Below the pieces are notes generated by a model. That model did no database searches. It worked only from the letters and a program-made list of their open reading frames with translations, and had not been told where the DNA came from. Positions 1 through 8,506 of a stretch of DNA of 64,000 bases are shown one piece after another; positions within the stretch are counted from its first letter, which is position 1, and every line of letters starts with the position of its first letter. Source of the stretch: JBBIQS01 sp037442205 (GTDB lineage Bacteria; Myxococcota; Myxococcia; Myxococcales; UBA5297). A program made the position numbers and the translations under genes. Where the stretch lies: assembly GCA_037442205.1 (NCBI GenBank), contig JBBIQS010000009.1, forward strand, positions 59,884 through 123,883, written 5' to 3'.

Positions 1-53
1 TCGTCGGTGGGGAGCGTGAAGCGGGGAGCCTTGTCGCCGACCTTGAGTGCCAT
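1..53 (-). CDS. Peroxiredoxin, N-terminal fragment cut by window edge
   Basis: Only the first 17 codons are inside the window. Read on the minus strand from the ATG at 53 they give MALKVGDKAPRFTLPTD, the conserved N-terminus of AhpC/TSA-type peroxiredoxins (the Bcp/PrxQ style opening 'VGDKAPxFTLP'). These enzymes reduce peroxides with a catalytic cysteine, which lies outside this window. An AGGAG Shine-Dalgarno sequence sits nine bases before the ATG and supports this start. The subfamily cannot be decided from so little sequence. Confidence 0.75.
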   Translation of the reverse strand, partial: MALKVGDKAPRFTLPTD

Positions 54-217
54 GCCGTCGTTCTCCTGGGCGCCGCGCTCGAGAGCGCGAGTGACGAATT
101 GCCCAGGTATATCGGCGGGAACGGCCGGACGCTCGCCGAACAGGCTCGGCGAGCCGGTCCCTCGACCTCGCTCCGCGGCGCTCGGGCAGATCGGTGGGAC
201 GCCCGAGCGAGGCCGCG

Positions 218-799
218 CTAGGAGCTGATGCGCCGCAGCACGGCCGCCACCATCTTGGCCGGACTGTCCTCGGCGATGACCGGGATCCCGCAGGCGTTGG
301 CGTCGGAGACCAGGTACTGGTGCACCTGCCAGCCGGCATCCAACCGGTCGTTCGCCGGCACCCGGCCAGCGCGCACCCGGCCGCGATCGCCCAGCCGCTT
401 GCGGTAATGGTCCTCGCTCTGGGCCGCCAGCATCACGAACTGCACCCCTCGGGTGCGGTAGCGGGCGAACTGGTTGGGGATCAGCGGCACCCCGTGGACC
501 ACCGCGCTCTTGCCGGTGCTCAGGTAGCTGTCCACCAGCCGCGAGGTCGCTCCAACCATCGGCCGGACATGGGTCTGGAATCCAGCCAGCACCGTGGCCG
601 GGTTCAGCGCCCCGTGCAGCTCGTACGCGTTGAGGGCGTTGCGGAAGAGCATCGGGTCGTCCTGCTCCCGGCTCTGGATGCGCAGCAGGTCGCGCACCAC
701 GTCCACGTCCACCAGCCGCAGCAGGCCGAGCTCGCGCCCGATCTCGTGGGCGACGGTGGACTTGCCCACCCCCGGGGCTCCGCCAATCAGAAGCAGCAT
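218..799 (-). CDS. P-loop kinase, 2-phosphoglycerate kinase-like
   Basis: This 193-residue protein opens with a Walker A motif, GGAPGVGKST at residues 6-15. A DVDVVRDLL segment near residue 31 and a VVHGVPLIP segment near residue 105 resemble archaeal and bacterial 2-phosphoglycerate kinases, which phosphorylate small metabolites with ATP. The ATG at 799 is preferred over the longer frame upstream because GGAGG lies six bases before it and the P-loop normally follows the start closely. There is no operon partner on this strand. The fold and ATP binding are clear; the substrate is inferred by similarity and could be another small molecule. Confidence 0.7.
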   Translation of the reverse strand: MLLLIGGAPGVGKSTVAHEIGRELGLLRLVDVDVVRDLLRIQSREQDDPMLFRNALNAYELHGALNPATVLAGFQTHVRPMVGATSRLVDSYLSTGKSAVVHGVPLIPNQFARYRTRGVQFVMLAAQSEDHYRKRLGDRGRVRAGRVPANDRLDAGWQVHQYLVSDANACGIPVIAEDSPAKMVAAVLRRISS

Positions 800-1019
800 T
801 CCAGGCCTCCGCGCCCGCTCTCGGGCGCACGCGTGAGAGTGCAAGATATGCCACACCCGGGCGGCCGGAGGGTAGGGGGGCCTTCCATGGGCTGGTCGGC
901 GCGGGCTTTGGGCCCCTTCGGGCGGGCGGCTGCCGACCGCGCGGCCGGACGCCTTGACCCCATTTCCAGCGGGTGGTTACTCTTTTTTCGGATTCCGTCC
1001 GCAAGGCTCGCTCCCGACA

Positions 1020-1838
1020 ATGGCCGACAAGAAGGACCACATCGCTCTGTCGGACTCCCACAACTCGCGCGGCATCGAGCTGGCGGATCGCGGCTGGCTG
1101 GACGAGGCGGTCAAAGAGTTCAAGAAGGCCATCGAGCTCGACCCCGACAGCGCCCACGCCCACGACAACCTCGCCACCGTCTACGCCGAGAAGAAGCTCT
1201 ACCGCGAGGCGCTCGCCGAATACCTCACCGCGCTGCAGCTCGAGCCCGACAGCGCCACCGCCCACTACAACCTGGCCTGGTTCCTGGCCACCCACGGCTC
1301 GGACATGGCGGTGGCCGAGTACAAGGAGGCCATCGAGTACGACCCGGAGTACCCCGACGCCCACCTCAACCTGGGGCTGACCTACGCCGACCAGGGGCGC
1401 GTCGAGGAGGCGATCAAGGAGCTGCAGGTCGCCATCAACCTCAACCCGCAGGACGCCTTCCCACGCCACGAGCTGGCGGCGCTGGCGATGGACGAGGGCG
1501 ACTACCGCACCGCCATCGCCCAGCTCAAGGAGGTGGTCCGGCTCGAGCCCGACAACTTCGAGGGCCACCTCGACCTGGGCATCTGCTTCGCCCAGAAGGG
1601 CTTCTACGCCGAGGCCGAGCGCTCGTATCAGCGGGCGGCCGAGCTGAACGGGCAGGACCTGCTGCTCAACTACAACGCCGCCGCCCTGTTCGCGCTCTGG
1701 GGCCGGCCGAAGGAGGCCAAGGCCTCCCTGGCCAAGGCGGTGGCCAGCGACGCCGCCAAGGTGCGCAACTGGCTGGCGTCCGATCCGATGTTCGACGCGC
1801 TCAAGGGCGACCCGGAGTTCGAGGCGCTCTGCAGCTGA
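1020..1838 (+). CDS. TPR-repeat protein
   Basis: This 272-residue protein consists almost entirely of about six tetratricopeptide repeats. They are recognisable by recurring A-x-x-x-Y/F and 'EAIELDP'-like helices (KKAIELDPDSAHAHDNLA, TALQLEPDSATAHYNLAW and similar). There is no signal peptide or membrane segment, so a cytoplasmic scaffold or adaptor role is likely. The ATG at 1020 was chosen because the upstream extension is low-complexity and precedes the MADKKDH opening; the ribosome-binding site is weak. It stands alone, with about 380 bases of non-coding DNA downstream. No partner can be named from the sequence. Confidence 0.8.
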   Translation: MADKKDHIALSDSHNSRGIELADRGWLDEAVKEFKKAIELDPDSAHAHDNLATVYAEKKLYREALAEYLTALQLEPDSATAHYNLAWFLATHGSDMAVAEYKEAIEYDPEYPDAHLNLGLTYADQGRVEEAIKELQVAINLNPQDAFPRHELAALAMDEGDYRTAIAQLKEVVRLEPDNFEGHLDLGICFAQKGFYAEAERSYQRAAELNGQDLLLNYNAAALFALWGRPKEAKASLAKAVASDAAKVRNWLASDPMFDALKGDPEFEALCS

Positions 1839-2214
1839 GAGCCTGCCGATCGCTCGTCCCTCAGCTTGAAGTCGCCCTCGGTCGCGGGCGCACTTCGCGG
1901 CGAGTGGATACCTAAGCCAGCCGGGCGGAGCGAAGCGCCACCCGCGCTGCGAGACCGAAGCGCGCGGCGACTCCACTTTCGAAGGACGGCGGATCGGCGG
2001 AGCCGGGCGGGCAGGTTTCGCCAGGACGCTTGCTTGGGAAGCAGCCACAGCGTCCCCGTGGCCCGCGCGGGGACGAGTGCGGACCTTTTGTGAGAGCCGT
2101 CGCACAGATCCCTCGTCAGGCGGACGTGGGAGCGAGGCAGGCGCTCGGCCGGGCACGGGGAGTCGGCGATCTTCCCGGGCAGGCGGGCGAAGAGACTGGG
2201 AGCGCGAGAGAGCC
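1839..2214. other. Intergenic stretch, no gene recognised
   Basis: About 376 bases separate the TPR gene from the ABC transporter ATPase. The stretch is as GC-rich as its surroundings and is open in some frames, but the translations are arginine-rich shadows with no recognisable motif. I see no hairpin followed by a T-run and no clear promoter. It probably holds the promoter of the transporter pair. Confidence 0.5.
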
Positions 2215-3036
2215 GTGACTGCGCGCGCGTCCAGCATCCAGGCCGGGCAGACCCCCAAGCTCGAGCTGCTCGGGGTCGGGAAGGTCTTTGCCACCAAGAC
2301 CGGCGAGGTCGAGGCGCTGCGCGGCATCAACCTGGTGATGAAGAAGGGCGAGTTCGTGGCCCTGGTCGGCCCCTCGGGCTGCGGCAAGACGACCTTGTTG
2401 AACATCATCGCCGGGCTGGAGATCGCCGACGAAGGCATCGTGCGGATCGACGGCCGCGACGTGCGGGCCCCGGGGCCGGACCGGACCGTGCTGTTCCAGG
2501 AGTCGGCGCTCTTCCCCTGGCTGACGGTGCGGGCCAACGTCGAGTTCGGGCTGATGCTCAAGGGGATGGGGCGCAAGGAGCGGCGGCGGCGGGCGCTGGA
2601 CGGGCTCAAGCTGGTGCGCCTGCTGCCGTTCGCCGACGCCTACGTCCACCAGCTGAGCGGCGGGATGCGCCAGCGGGTGGCGCTCGTGCGCTCGCTGGTG
2701 CTGGAGCCCGAGGTGCTGCTGATGGACGAGCCCTTCGCCGCCCTCGACGCCGAGTCCCGGCTGTCGCTGTCCCGCGAGCTGGAGTCGCTGTGGAGGCAGA
2801 TGAACATGACGGTGGTCTTCGTCACCCACCAGGTCAGCTCCGGCGTGCAGCTGGGCGAGCGGGTGCTGGCCTTCGGGTCGCACCCGGGCCGGGTGATCGC
2901 CGAGTACCGGGTGGACCTGCCCCGGCCGCGGCGGGAGGAGAACCCGAGCCTGCTCAAGCTGGCCGAGGAGATCACCGAGAAGTTCGCGTCGCAGGTGCGC
3001 GCCCAGCAGGAGCAGGAGTTGCTGAATGGCTACTAG
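2215..3036 (+). CDS. ABC transporter ATP-binding protein, NitT/TauT/SsuB type
   Basis: This is the ATPase subunit of an importer of the nitrate/sulfonate/taurine family. Walker A is GPSGCGKTT at about residues 52-60. The Q-loop region has VLFQESALFPW, the signature is LSGGMRQR, Walker B is VLLMDEPFAALD and the H-loop is VTHQV. Together these are typical of SsuB/TauB. The GTG at 2215 is proposed; upstream codons in the same frame look non-coding, but the ribosome-binding site is weak, so the start is uncertain. The stop overlaps the permease gene by 11 bases, indicating translational coupling. No substrate-binding protein gene adjoins the pair, so the substrate cannot be inferred. Confidence 0.88.
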   Translation: MTARASSIQAGQTPKLELLGVGKVFATKTGEVEALRGINLVMKKGEFVALVGPSGCGKTTLLNIIAGLEIADEGIVRIDGRDVRAPGPDRTVLFQESALFPWLTVRANVEFGLMLKGMGRKERRRRALDGLKLVRLLPFADAYVHQLSGGMRQRVALVRSLVLEPEVLLMDEPFAALDAESRLSLSRELESLWRQMNMTVVFVTHQVSSGVQLGERVLAFGSHPGRVIAEYRVDLPRPRREENPSLLKLAEEITEKFASQVRAQQEQELLNGY

Positions 3037-3856
3037 CCATGCCGCCAGAGCAGGCCTCGACACGCCGCTGCCGACCCGGCGGGCGGTCCGGGTGGTGCCC
3101 TCCTCGCGGCGCAGCCAGGTCCTCTTCTTCCTGATCTTGCTCGCCCTCTGGCAGGCCGGCGCTTCGGCCGGGCTGTGGGAGACCTACCTCTTCCCGGCGC
3201 CGCTCGACGTGGGCCGAAAGCTCTGGCAGGGGCTGAGCAGCGGCGACTACCTGCGCGGCTCGGCCATCACCTTGCTGCGCATGACCGAGGGCTACCTGAT
3301 CAGCGCGGTGGCCGGGGTGGTGCTCGGGGTGGCCATCCGCTTCGTGCCGCTGCTGGACCGCACGGTCGGAGCGGTGATCGTGGGCCTGCAGGCCCTGCCG
3401 TCGGTCTGCTGGCTGCCATTGGCGCTGCTCTGGTTCGGGCTGTCGCAGACGGCGATCATCTTCGTGGTGGTGATGGGGGCCCTGCTCTCGATCACCGTCG
3501 CCACCGAGCAGGGGATTAGGAACGTGCCGCCGATCTACGTGCGCGCGGCGCGCACCATGGGGGCCCACGGGCTGACCCTCTACACGCGCGTGGTGCTGCC
3601 GGCGGCGCTGCCCTCGATCATCACCGGGATGAAGCTCGGCTGGGCCTTTGCCTGGCGCTCGCTGATGGCCGCAGAGCTGCTCTACGTCTCGGGCGGGCTC
3701 GGGCAGCTGCTGATGATGGGCCGCGAGTTCAACGACATCGCCAGCGTGGTGGCGGTGATGGTGGTGATCGTCGTGATCGGGCTGCTGAGCGACAAGCTGG
3801 TCTTCGCCAACCTCGAGCGGCGCGTGCGCGAGCGCTTCGGCTACGACCGAGCCTGA
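3026..3856 (+). CDS. ABC transporter permease, NitT/TauT/SsuC type
   Basis: This 276-residue inner-membrane permease has about six hydrophobic segments. The binding-protein-dependent transport signature EAA loop is at RAARTMGAHGLTLYTRVVLP, the coupling helix that contacts the ATPase. It overlaps the preceding ATPase gene by 11 bases, so the two form a dimer-type importer core. The family includes aliphatic sulfonate, taurine, nitrate and pyrimidine-precursor transporters. No periplasmic binding protein is encoded nearby; it may be elsewhere in the genome. Confidence 0.88.
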   Translation: MATSHAARAGLDTPLPTRRAVRVVPSSRRSQVLFFLILLALWQAGASAGLWETYLFPAPLDVGRKLWQGLSSGDYLRGSAITLLRMTEGYLISAVAGVVLGVAIRFVPLLDRTVGAVIVGLQALPSVCWLPLALLWFGLSQTAIIFVVVMGALLSITVATEQGIRNVPPIYVRAARTMGAHGLTLYTRVVLPAALPSIITGMKLGWAFAWRSLMAAELLYVSGGLGQLLMMGREFNDIASVVAVMVVIVVIGLLSDKLVFANLERRVRERFGYDRA

Positions 3857-3889
3857 GCCAGCGACTTGCGCCGGGCGCCAGCGGCTGGC

Positions 3890-4828
3890 ATGAGGTGTCG
3901 CCGGAGGTGGCTCTTGGCGCGCACCGCGATCCTGGTCATGGCTTCCCTGCTCGTTCTCTCCTGCAAGTCCGAGGCGCCGACGGCACCGCCGCCTGCCGAG
4001 GAGGCGAAACCTCCCGAGCCTCAGTCGAAGAAGGTGGCGAGCGCGACCTCGAAGGGCGGTGAAGCCCTCGAGCTGACGCTCACCTACCAGCCCAAGGGCG
4101 CCTTCTTCCCGCTGACGCTGACCGCGGGGCCCGCGGGGAAGGGACGGGCGATCTGGGTCTCGGCGGGCGGCGCGGAGCAGGTGCGGGCGCTGTTCGCCGC
4201 GCCCTGGGTGCTCGCGATGGAGCCCGACGGCAAGGAGCGGCTTGCGGTTTCGATGGACGGCGGCAAGAGCTGGCGGATTGTCTTCGAAGACGCCGGCGAG
4301 TTTCTGCTCTGCCCCCACCTCAGCTTCCCGGGGAGCGACGGCAGGCCGGATTGGTCGAAGGCGCCTTCGGCGGCCGACTTGGTGGCGGGTGTGATGGAGA
4401 CCGCGGTCTGGGGATGCTCGGACCTCTTCACCTGCAAGAGCCGGCCTCTGACCGCGATGCCAGCCCACCACACCAACGCCGACCAGGAGTTGCTCTCCTC
4501 GCCGCAGCCGCTGGAGATGGAGTACGCCCTCGAAGTCGCCGGAAAGCTGCCGCTCGATCGCCGGTTGGCGGTGGCCCTCGTCGACGCCGCCCTCGGCTAT
4601 CAGCCGAAGCTGGACCGGGAGAAGTTGAGGAAGCTGGGGACGTTGGCCGGCAAGGCGCTCTCCCAGTCCGGGCCGCTCTCGGTCGAAGAGCGCAAGACGC
4701 TCACCGTGCGCGTGGCGCTGGCGCAGCAGGAGGCGAAGAAGGCGCCCGCCGAGCAGCTGTCGCCGCGCGAGTCGATCGCCGCGCTGTCCGAGGCGATGGC
4801 GGTGCCGCAAGCGGTGGGCGGCAAGTGA
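3890..4828 (+). CDS. Hypothetical lipoprotein
   Basis: This 312-residue protein starts MRCRRRWLLARTAIL, followed by a hydrophobic stretch and a lipobox ending LLVLSC, so it should be exported and lipidated. A Pro/Ala/Glu-rich linker follows, then a mixed alpha/beta region with no motif I recognise. The ATG at 3890 fits the signal peptide best; a TTG 24 bases upstream is an alternative. Its end lies nine bases from the convergent ruvB end. It follows the transporter permease closely on the same strand, but it does not look like a solute-binding protein. Confidence 0.7.
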   Translation: MRCRRRWLLARTAILVMASLLVLSCKSEAPTAPPPAEEAKPPEPQSKKVASATSKGGEALELTLTYQPKGAFFPLTLTAGPAGKGRAIWVSAGGAEQVRALFAAPWVLAMEPDGKERLAVSMDGGKSWRIVFEDAGEFLLCPHLSFPGSDGRPDWSKAPSAADLVAGVMETAVWGCSDLFTCKSRPLTAMPAHHTNADQELLSSPQPLEMEYALEVAGKLPLDRRLAVALVDAALGYQPKLDREKLRKLGTLAGKALSQSGPLSVEERKTLTVRVALAQQEAKKAPAEQLSPRESIAALSEAMAVPQAVGGK

Positions 4829-4837
4829 CCCTGTGAG

Positions 4838-5899
4838 CTACGAGCCGAAGGGGAGCTGGCCCTGGCCGCCCTGGCTGCTGGGAGCCTTGCGGCCGAAGTA
4901 CTCGAAGGCCCGGGCGGTGGCGACGCGGCCGCGCGGCGTGCGCTGCAAGAAGCCGATCTGCATCAGGTAGGGCTCGTAGACGTCCTCGATGGTGTCGCGC
5001 TCCTCGCCGATCGAGGCGGCGATGGTCTCCACGCCCACCGGACCTCCGCCGTACTTCTCGATGACGGTGGTCAGGATGCGGCGGCCCATCGGATCCAGGC
5101 CCAGGGCGTCGATCTCCAGCTTGGTGAGCGAGCTGTCGGCGAGGGCGCGGGTGATGCGGCCGTCGCCGTCGATCTCGGCGAAGTCGCGGACCCGGCGCAG
5201 CAGCCGATTGGCGATCCGCGGAGTGCCGCGGGCCCGGCGGGCGATCTCCTCGGCGCCCTCCTTCTCGATGGTGATGTTCAGGATCTTGGCGCTGCGATCG
5301 ACGATGGTCCGCAGCTCGTTCGGCTCGTAGAAGTCGAGCCGCTCCTGGATCTGGAAGCGGTCGCGCAAAGGAGAGGTGAGCAGGCCGGTGCGGGTGGTGG
5401 CGCCGACCAGGGTGAAGGGCGGCACGTCGATGCGCACCGTCCGGCCGTGGGGGCCGTTGTCGAGCGCGATGTCGATCCGCAGGTCCTCCATCGCCGGGTA
5501 GAGGTACTCCTCGGCGCTGGCGCTCAGGCGGTGGATCTCGTCGATGAACAGCACGTCGCCCGGGGCGAGGTTGGTGAGGAAGCCGGCCAGGTCGCCCTTC
5601 TTCTCGATGGCCGGGCCGCTGGTGATGTGCAGCCCCACCCCCAGCTCGTGGGCGATGATGTGGGCCAGGCTGGTCTTGCCCAGGCCCGGGGGCCCGGAGA
5701 AGAGGCAGTGGTCGAGGGCCTCGTTGCGCTTGCGGGCGGCGGCCACGTAGACCCGCAGCTTGTCGATCACCGCCTTCTGGCCGATGTACTCGTCGAAGTT
5801 GCCCGGGCGCAGCGAGGCCTCAAGGCGCTTCTCGTCGGAGAGCGCCTCGCCGCTGGTGATCGGGCTGGGGGGAGTCGGCTCGAGCTTCTTGCGGCCCAT
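4838..5899 (-). CDS. ruvB: Holliday junction branch-migration helicase RuvB
   Basis: RuvB is the hexameric AAA+ motor that drives branch migration of Holliday junctions with RuvA. The 353-residue protein has Walker A GPPGLGKT at 69-76, Walker B with DEIH at about 120-123, the sensor segment LVGATTRTGLL, and the C-terminal winged-helix domain ending FLQRTPRGR. Length and motifs match the family. It is the last gene of the ruvC-ruvA-ruvB operon, 18 bases after ruvA. The ATG at 5899 begins MGRKKLEPT. Confidence 0.97.
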   Translation of the reverse strand: MGRKKLEPTPPSPITSGEALSDEKRLEASLRPGNFDEYIGQKAVIDKLRVYVAAARKRNEALDHCLFSGPPGLGKTSLAHIIAHELGVGLHITSGPAIEKKGDLAGFLTNLAPGDVLFIDEIHRLSASAEEYLYPAMEDLRIDIALDNGPHGRTVRIDVPPFTLVGATTRTGLLTSPLRDRFQIQERLDFYEPNELRTIVDRSAKILNITIEKEGAEEIARRARGTPRIANRLLRRVRDFAEIDGDGRITRALADSSLTKLEIDALGLDPMGRRILTTVIEKYGGGPVGVETIAASIGEERDTIEDVYEPYLMQIGFLQRTPRGRVATARAFEYFGRKAPSSQGGQGQLPFGS

Positions 5900-5917
5900 G
5901 GCTTGTCAGGCTCCTTG

Positions 5918-6523
5918 TCAGCCGCGCGCCGCGCGCAGGGCCTCGCGGATCAGCGCGTCGAGGGGGGCGCCCTCGCCGGCCTTCTCTTCGGCGGCCTCGG
6001 CGGCCTTCTCGGCCTGCGCCGGTTTGTAGCCCAGGTTGACGAGGGCGCTGATCAGGTCCTCGCGTTGGCCCCCGGCCGGCTGGGCGCTCGGCGCCGAGGC
6101 GGCAGAGGGGAGGACCGCCAGGTTGCGCACCTTTTCCTTGAGCTCGAGCACCAGCCGCTCGGCGGTCTTCTTGCCCACGCCGTGGAGCTTGGTCAGCCGC
6201 GCCAGGTCGCCCGACCCGATGGCGTGCGCGAGCTCGCCCGGCTCCATCCCGGAGAGCACGTTCATCGCCACCTTGGGGCCGACGTGGGAGACCGAGGTCA
6301 GCAGGAGGAACAGGTCCTCCTCGGCGCGGGTGGCGAAGCCGTAGAGGTCGAAGGCGTCCTCGCGGACCACGGTGCGCACCCGCAGCTTGACCCGCTGCCC
6401 CTCGGGCGGAAGGCGGGCCATGGTGCGCAGCGAGACGTAGACCCGGTAGCCGACGCCCTGGACGTCGATCACCGCCTCGTCGCCGGTCTTCTCGTCGACG
6501 GTTCCCTGGAGCGACGCGATCAC
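5918..6523 (-). CDS. ruvA: Holliday junction DNA-binding protein RuvA
   Basis: RuvA tetramers bind the Holliday junction and load RuvB. The 201-residue protein shows the N-terminal OB fold starting MIASLQGTV, two helix-hairpin-helix segments (LLTSVSHVGPKVAMNVLSG and LTKLHGVGKKTAERLVLEL), a flexible Ala/Pro-rich linker, and the C-terminal domain that contacts RuvB (ALVNLGYKPAQAEKA). Its start overlaps the ruvC stop by four bases (ATGA), so translation is coupled. Confidence 0.97.
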   Translation of the reverse strand: MIASLQGTVDEKTGDEAVIDVQGVGYRVYVSLRTMARLPPEGQRVKLRVRTVVREDAFDLYGFATRAEEDLFLLLTSVSHVGPKVAMNVLSGMEPGELAHAIGSGDLARLTKLHGVGKKTAERLVLELKEKVRNLAVLPSAASAPSAQPAGGQREDLISALVNLGYKPAQAEKAAEAAEEKAGEGAPLDALIREALRAARG

Positions 6524-7026
6524 GAGCGCCTCACGATGGTGTAGTCGCCCGGCGATCTGGCCGGGCAGCGGTTGAGGTGGCAGAGGGCCACGGCGAGGGC
6601 GTCGGCGCAGTCGGCGCGCTTGACCTTCTCCAGGTGCAGCAGGGCGCAGACCATGCGGGTGACCGCGTCCTTCTCGGCGGCGCCCGAAACGCCCACCGCC
6701 TTCTTCACCGACGCCGGCGGGTACTCGTAGACCTTGAGCCCGGCCTTGGCCGCCGCCAGCAGCGCCACCCCGCGCGCGTGCGACAAGATGATCGCGCTGC
6801 GGGCGTTCTTGGCGTGGAAGACCCCTTCGATGGCCACCTCGTCCGGACGGTGGACCGCGATCAGCTCGCTGATGCCGTCGTAGAGGTAGGCGAGCTTCTC
6901 CGGCAGCGTCGGGTAGGCGTGCGGCTCCAGCAGCACGTTGGCCACGTGCAGGTGGCGCCCGCCCCGGCTCTCAATGAGACCGAGTCCCAGGTACTGGGTG
7001 CCGGGGTCGATTCCTAGGACGCGCAT
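6520..7026 (-). CDS. ruvC: Holliday junction resolvase RuvC
   Basis: RuvC is the dimeric endonuclease that cleaves Holliday junctions symmetrically. From the ATG at 7026 it is 168 residues and begins MRVLGIDPGTQYLG. The four catalytic acidic residues are present: D7, E67 (in AIEGVF), D139 and D142 (in RADCADALA), matching the spacing in E. coli RuvC. A longer in-frame extension exists upstream, but it is arginine-rich and unlike the family. It is the first gene of ruvCAB. Confidence 0.97.
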   Translation of the reverse strand: MRVLGIDPGTQYLGLGLIESRGGRHLHVANVLLEPHAYPTLPEKLAYLYDGISELIAVHRPDEVAIEGVFHAKNARSAIILSHARGVALLAAAKAGLKVYEYPPASVKKAVGVSGAAEKDAVTRMVCALLHLEKVKRADCADALAVALCHLNRCPARSPGDYTIVRRS

Positions 7027-7272
7027 TCGCACCTGCTCAAATGTTCCTGTGGCCGGCCATAGTGGCCCAAAGCGGCCGCTTTGGTCAAAAAGAGAGCGTT
7101 GTAGCGTATTCGACGGCGGGCGATCCCGTTTGGCATGGAAGGCGCGACCCGATGGCTGACGCCGCGGCAAGCGCGATGGTCCGGGCCCCATGGAACTGTT
7201 CCCGGTCTACCATTTGGGCCCCGGGGTGAATGGGGCGGTCCCAAGGTGCTAGCGTGCCGGCTCTCGTTTCCC

Positions 7273-7278
7273 AGGAGG
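7273..7278 (+). promoter_or_regulatory. Shine-Dalgarno sequence that fixes a TTG start
   Basis: AGGAGG at 7273-7278 lies five bases before the TTG at 7284. It is the best ribosome-binding site in this interval and decides the non-ATG start of the metallophosphoesterase lipoprotein. Confidence 0.75.
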
Positions 7279-7283
7279 CTGCC

Positions 7284-8357
7284 TTGGACCAGACCCGAAA
7301 CCAGCTGGGCGGAGCCCTCGCCGCGCTCGCGGTTCTGGCGTCCTTCAGCTGCGGCGAGTCTCCCGCCGGCGACGCGCCCGACGCGGACGTGAGCTGCGCG
7401 GACTGCTTCGGTCCCGACGCCTCGTCTTCCGACGCGGGCCTGCAAGTGCACGACGGCGGCTCGACCCGAGACGCCGGCGGTTCGAGTAGAGACGGCGGTT
7501 CGAGCCACGACGGCGGCAGCTCGGCCAAGGACGCCGGCGGCCCGGCTCCGGACGCCGGCGCCACCGCTGCCCTGCGGTTCGCCTTCACCGGCGACACTCG
7601 ACCCGACAAGTGCGACGACTTCGCCAACTACCCGAGCTCGGTGATGCAGAGCATCGTGGCCGGGATGAGGTCGCACCAGGTCGGCTTCGCGCTCGACACT
7701 GGCGACCACCTCAAGGTCTGCAAGACCGACACGCCGTCCCAGGCTTCGAGCTCCGCCGGCCAGCAGCTCCAGACCTATCGGAACGCCACCGCCGCTCTGG
7801 GGGCGCCGTTCTATCTGACCATGGGCAACCACGAGTGCTTCGACAACAAGGCGCTCTGCGACGTCACCGATCCGGTGCTGTCGATCTTCATGACCTACAT
7901 CAACAAGGCCCGCAGCACGCTCACGCCGTACTACACCTTCGACCTCCCCACTCCGCGCGGCGCAGCGACCTTCGTCTTCCTCGCCGATACCGCCTGGGGA
8001 CCGGACGAGGCGAACTGGCTGGAGGCGACGCTCAGCCACGGCGACAGCTCGGCCTACACCGTGATCGCCAAGCACGTCCCGGCCAACGACACCGCGTTCC
8101 TCAACGGCGAGGAGATGCCGATCATCGAGCGGCACAAGTTCAGCCTGCTGCTCGACGCCCACACCCACCAATACCTGGCCGGTGGAGAAGGCGGGCGAGA
8201 GTTCACCCTGGGCCTGGGCGGCGCGCCGCTGGCAAACGTCGGCGACGACTACGGCTACGGATTGGTGGAGCAGCAGGGCGACGGGACCCTCAAAGTTACC
8301 GTCTATGGCGTGACCACTGGGATGCCGATCGACACCAAGGTGGTCAATCCGAACTGA
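7284..8357 (+). CDS. Metallophosphoesterase-domain lipoprotein
   Basis: This 357-residue protein starts at TTG 7284. A signal peptide ends in the lipobox ASFSC (Cys 23). A low-complexity Asp/Gly/Ser linker of about 60 residues follows, a common feature of myxobacterial surface lipoproteins. The rest is a calcineurin-like phosphoesterase: GDTR at about 103, TGDH at about 139, GNHE at about 181, KHVP at about 264 and HTH at about 294 supply the two-metal site. The likely activity is hydrolysis of a phosphoester in the periplasm or at the cell surface; the substrate is unknown. A candidate terminator follows the stop codon. Confidence 0.85.
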   Translation: MDQTRNQLGGALAALAVLASFSCGESPAGDAPDADVSCADCFGPDASSSDAGLQVHDGGSTRDAGGSSRDGGSSHDGGSSAKDAGGPAPDAGATAALRFAFTGDTRPDKCDDFANYPSSVMQSIVAGMRSHQVGFALDTGDHLKVCKTDTPSQASSSAGQQLQTYRNATAALGAPFYLTMGNHECFDNKALCDVTDPVLSIFMTYINKARSTLTPYYTFDLPTPRGAATFVFLADTAWGPDEANWLEATLSHGDSSAYTVIAKHVPANDTAFLNGEEMPIIERHKFSLLLDAHTHQYLAGGEGGREFTLGLGGAPLANVGDDYGYGLVEQQGDGTLKVTVYGVTTGMPIDTKVVNPN

Positions 8358-8372
8358 GCGGCCGCCTCCAGG

Positions 8373-8400
8373 GGCCGCGGGCGAAGCGCCGGGCCGTTTT
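8373..8400 (+). terminator. Candidate intrinsic terminator
   Basis: A nested hairpin (outer GGCC/GGCC, inner GGCG-AAG-CGCC) ends in GTTTT, 15 bases after the metallophosphoesterase stop codon. The stem contains mismatches, so this is a moderate candidate. Confidence 0.45.
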
Positions 8401-8494
8401 GCGTTGCGGCCGATCCTCCTGCATCGGCATGCGGGGGTTCGCGCTGGCATCAGGAGCAGAGGGTGAGGCAGGCGAGGTCGCGCCCGGACCAGCG

Positions 8495-8500
8495 AAGGAG
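8495..8500 (+). promoter_or_regulatory. Shine-Dalgarno sequence that fixes a GTG start
   Basis: AAGGAG at 8495-8500 lies six bases before the GTG at 8507 and determines the start of the cysteine-cluster protein. Confidence 0.7.
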
Positions 8501-8506
8501 TCGTCG

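Noticed and set aside
2972..4810. Long minus-strand frame opposite the ABC permease and lipoprotein
   Set aside because: It is His/Arg/Gln-rich low-complexity sequence and shadows two plausible plus-strand genes.
6520..7191. Longer RuvC starting at 7191
   Set aside because: The extra 55 residues are Arg/Ser-rich and unlike the family, which starts at MRVLGIDPGT.
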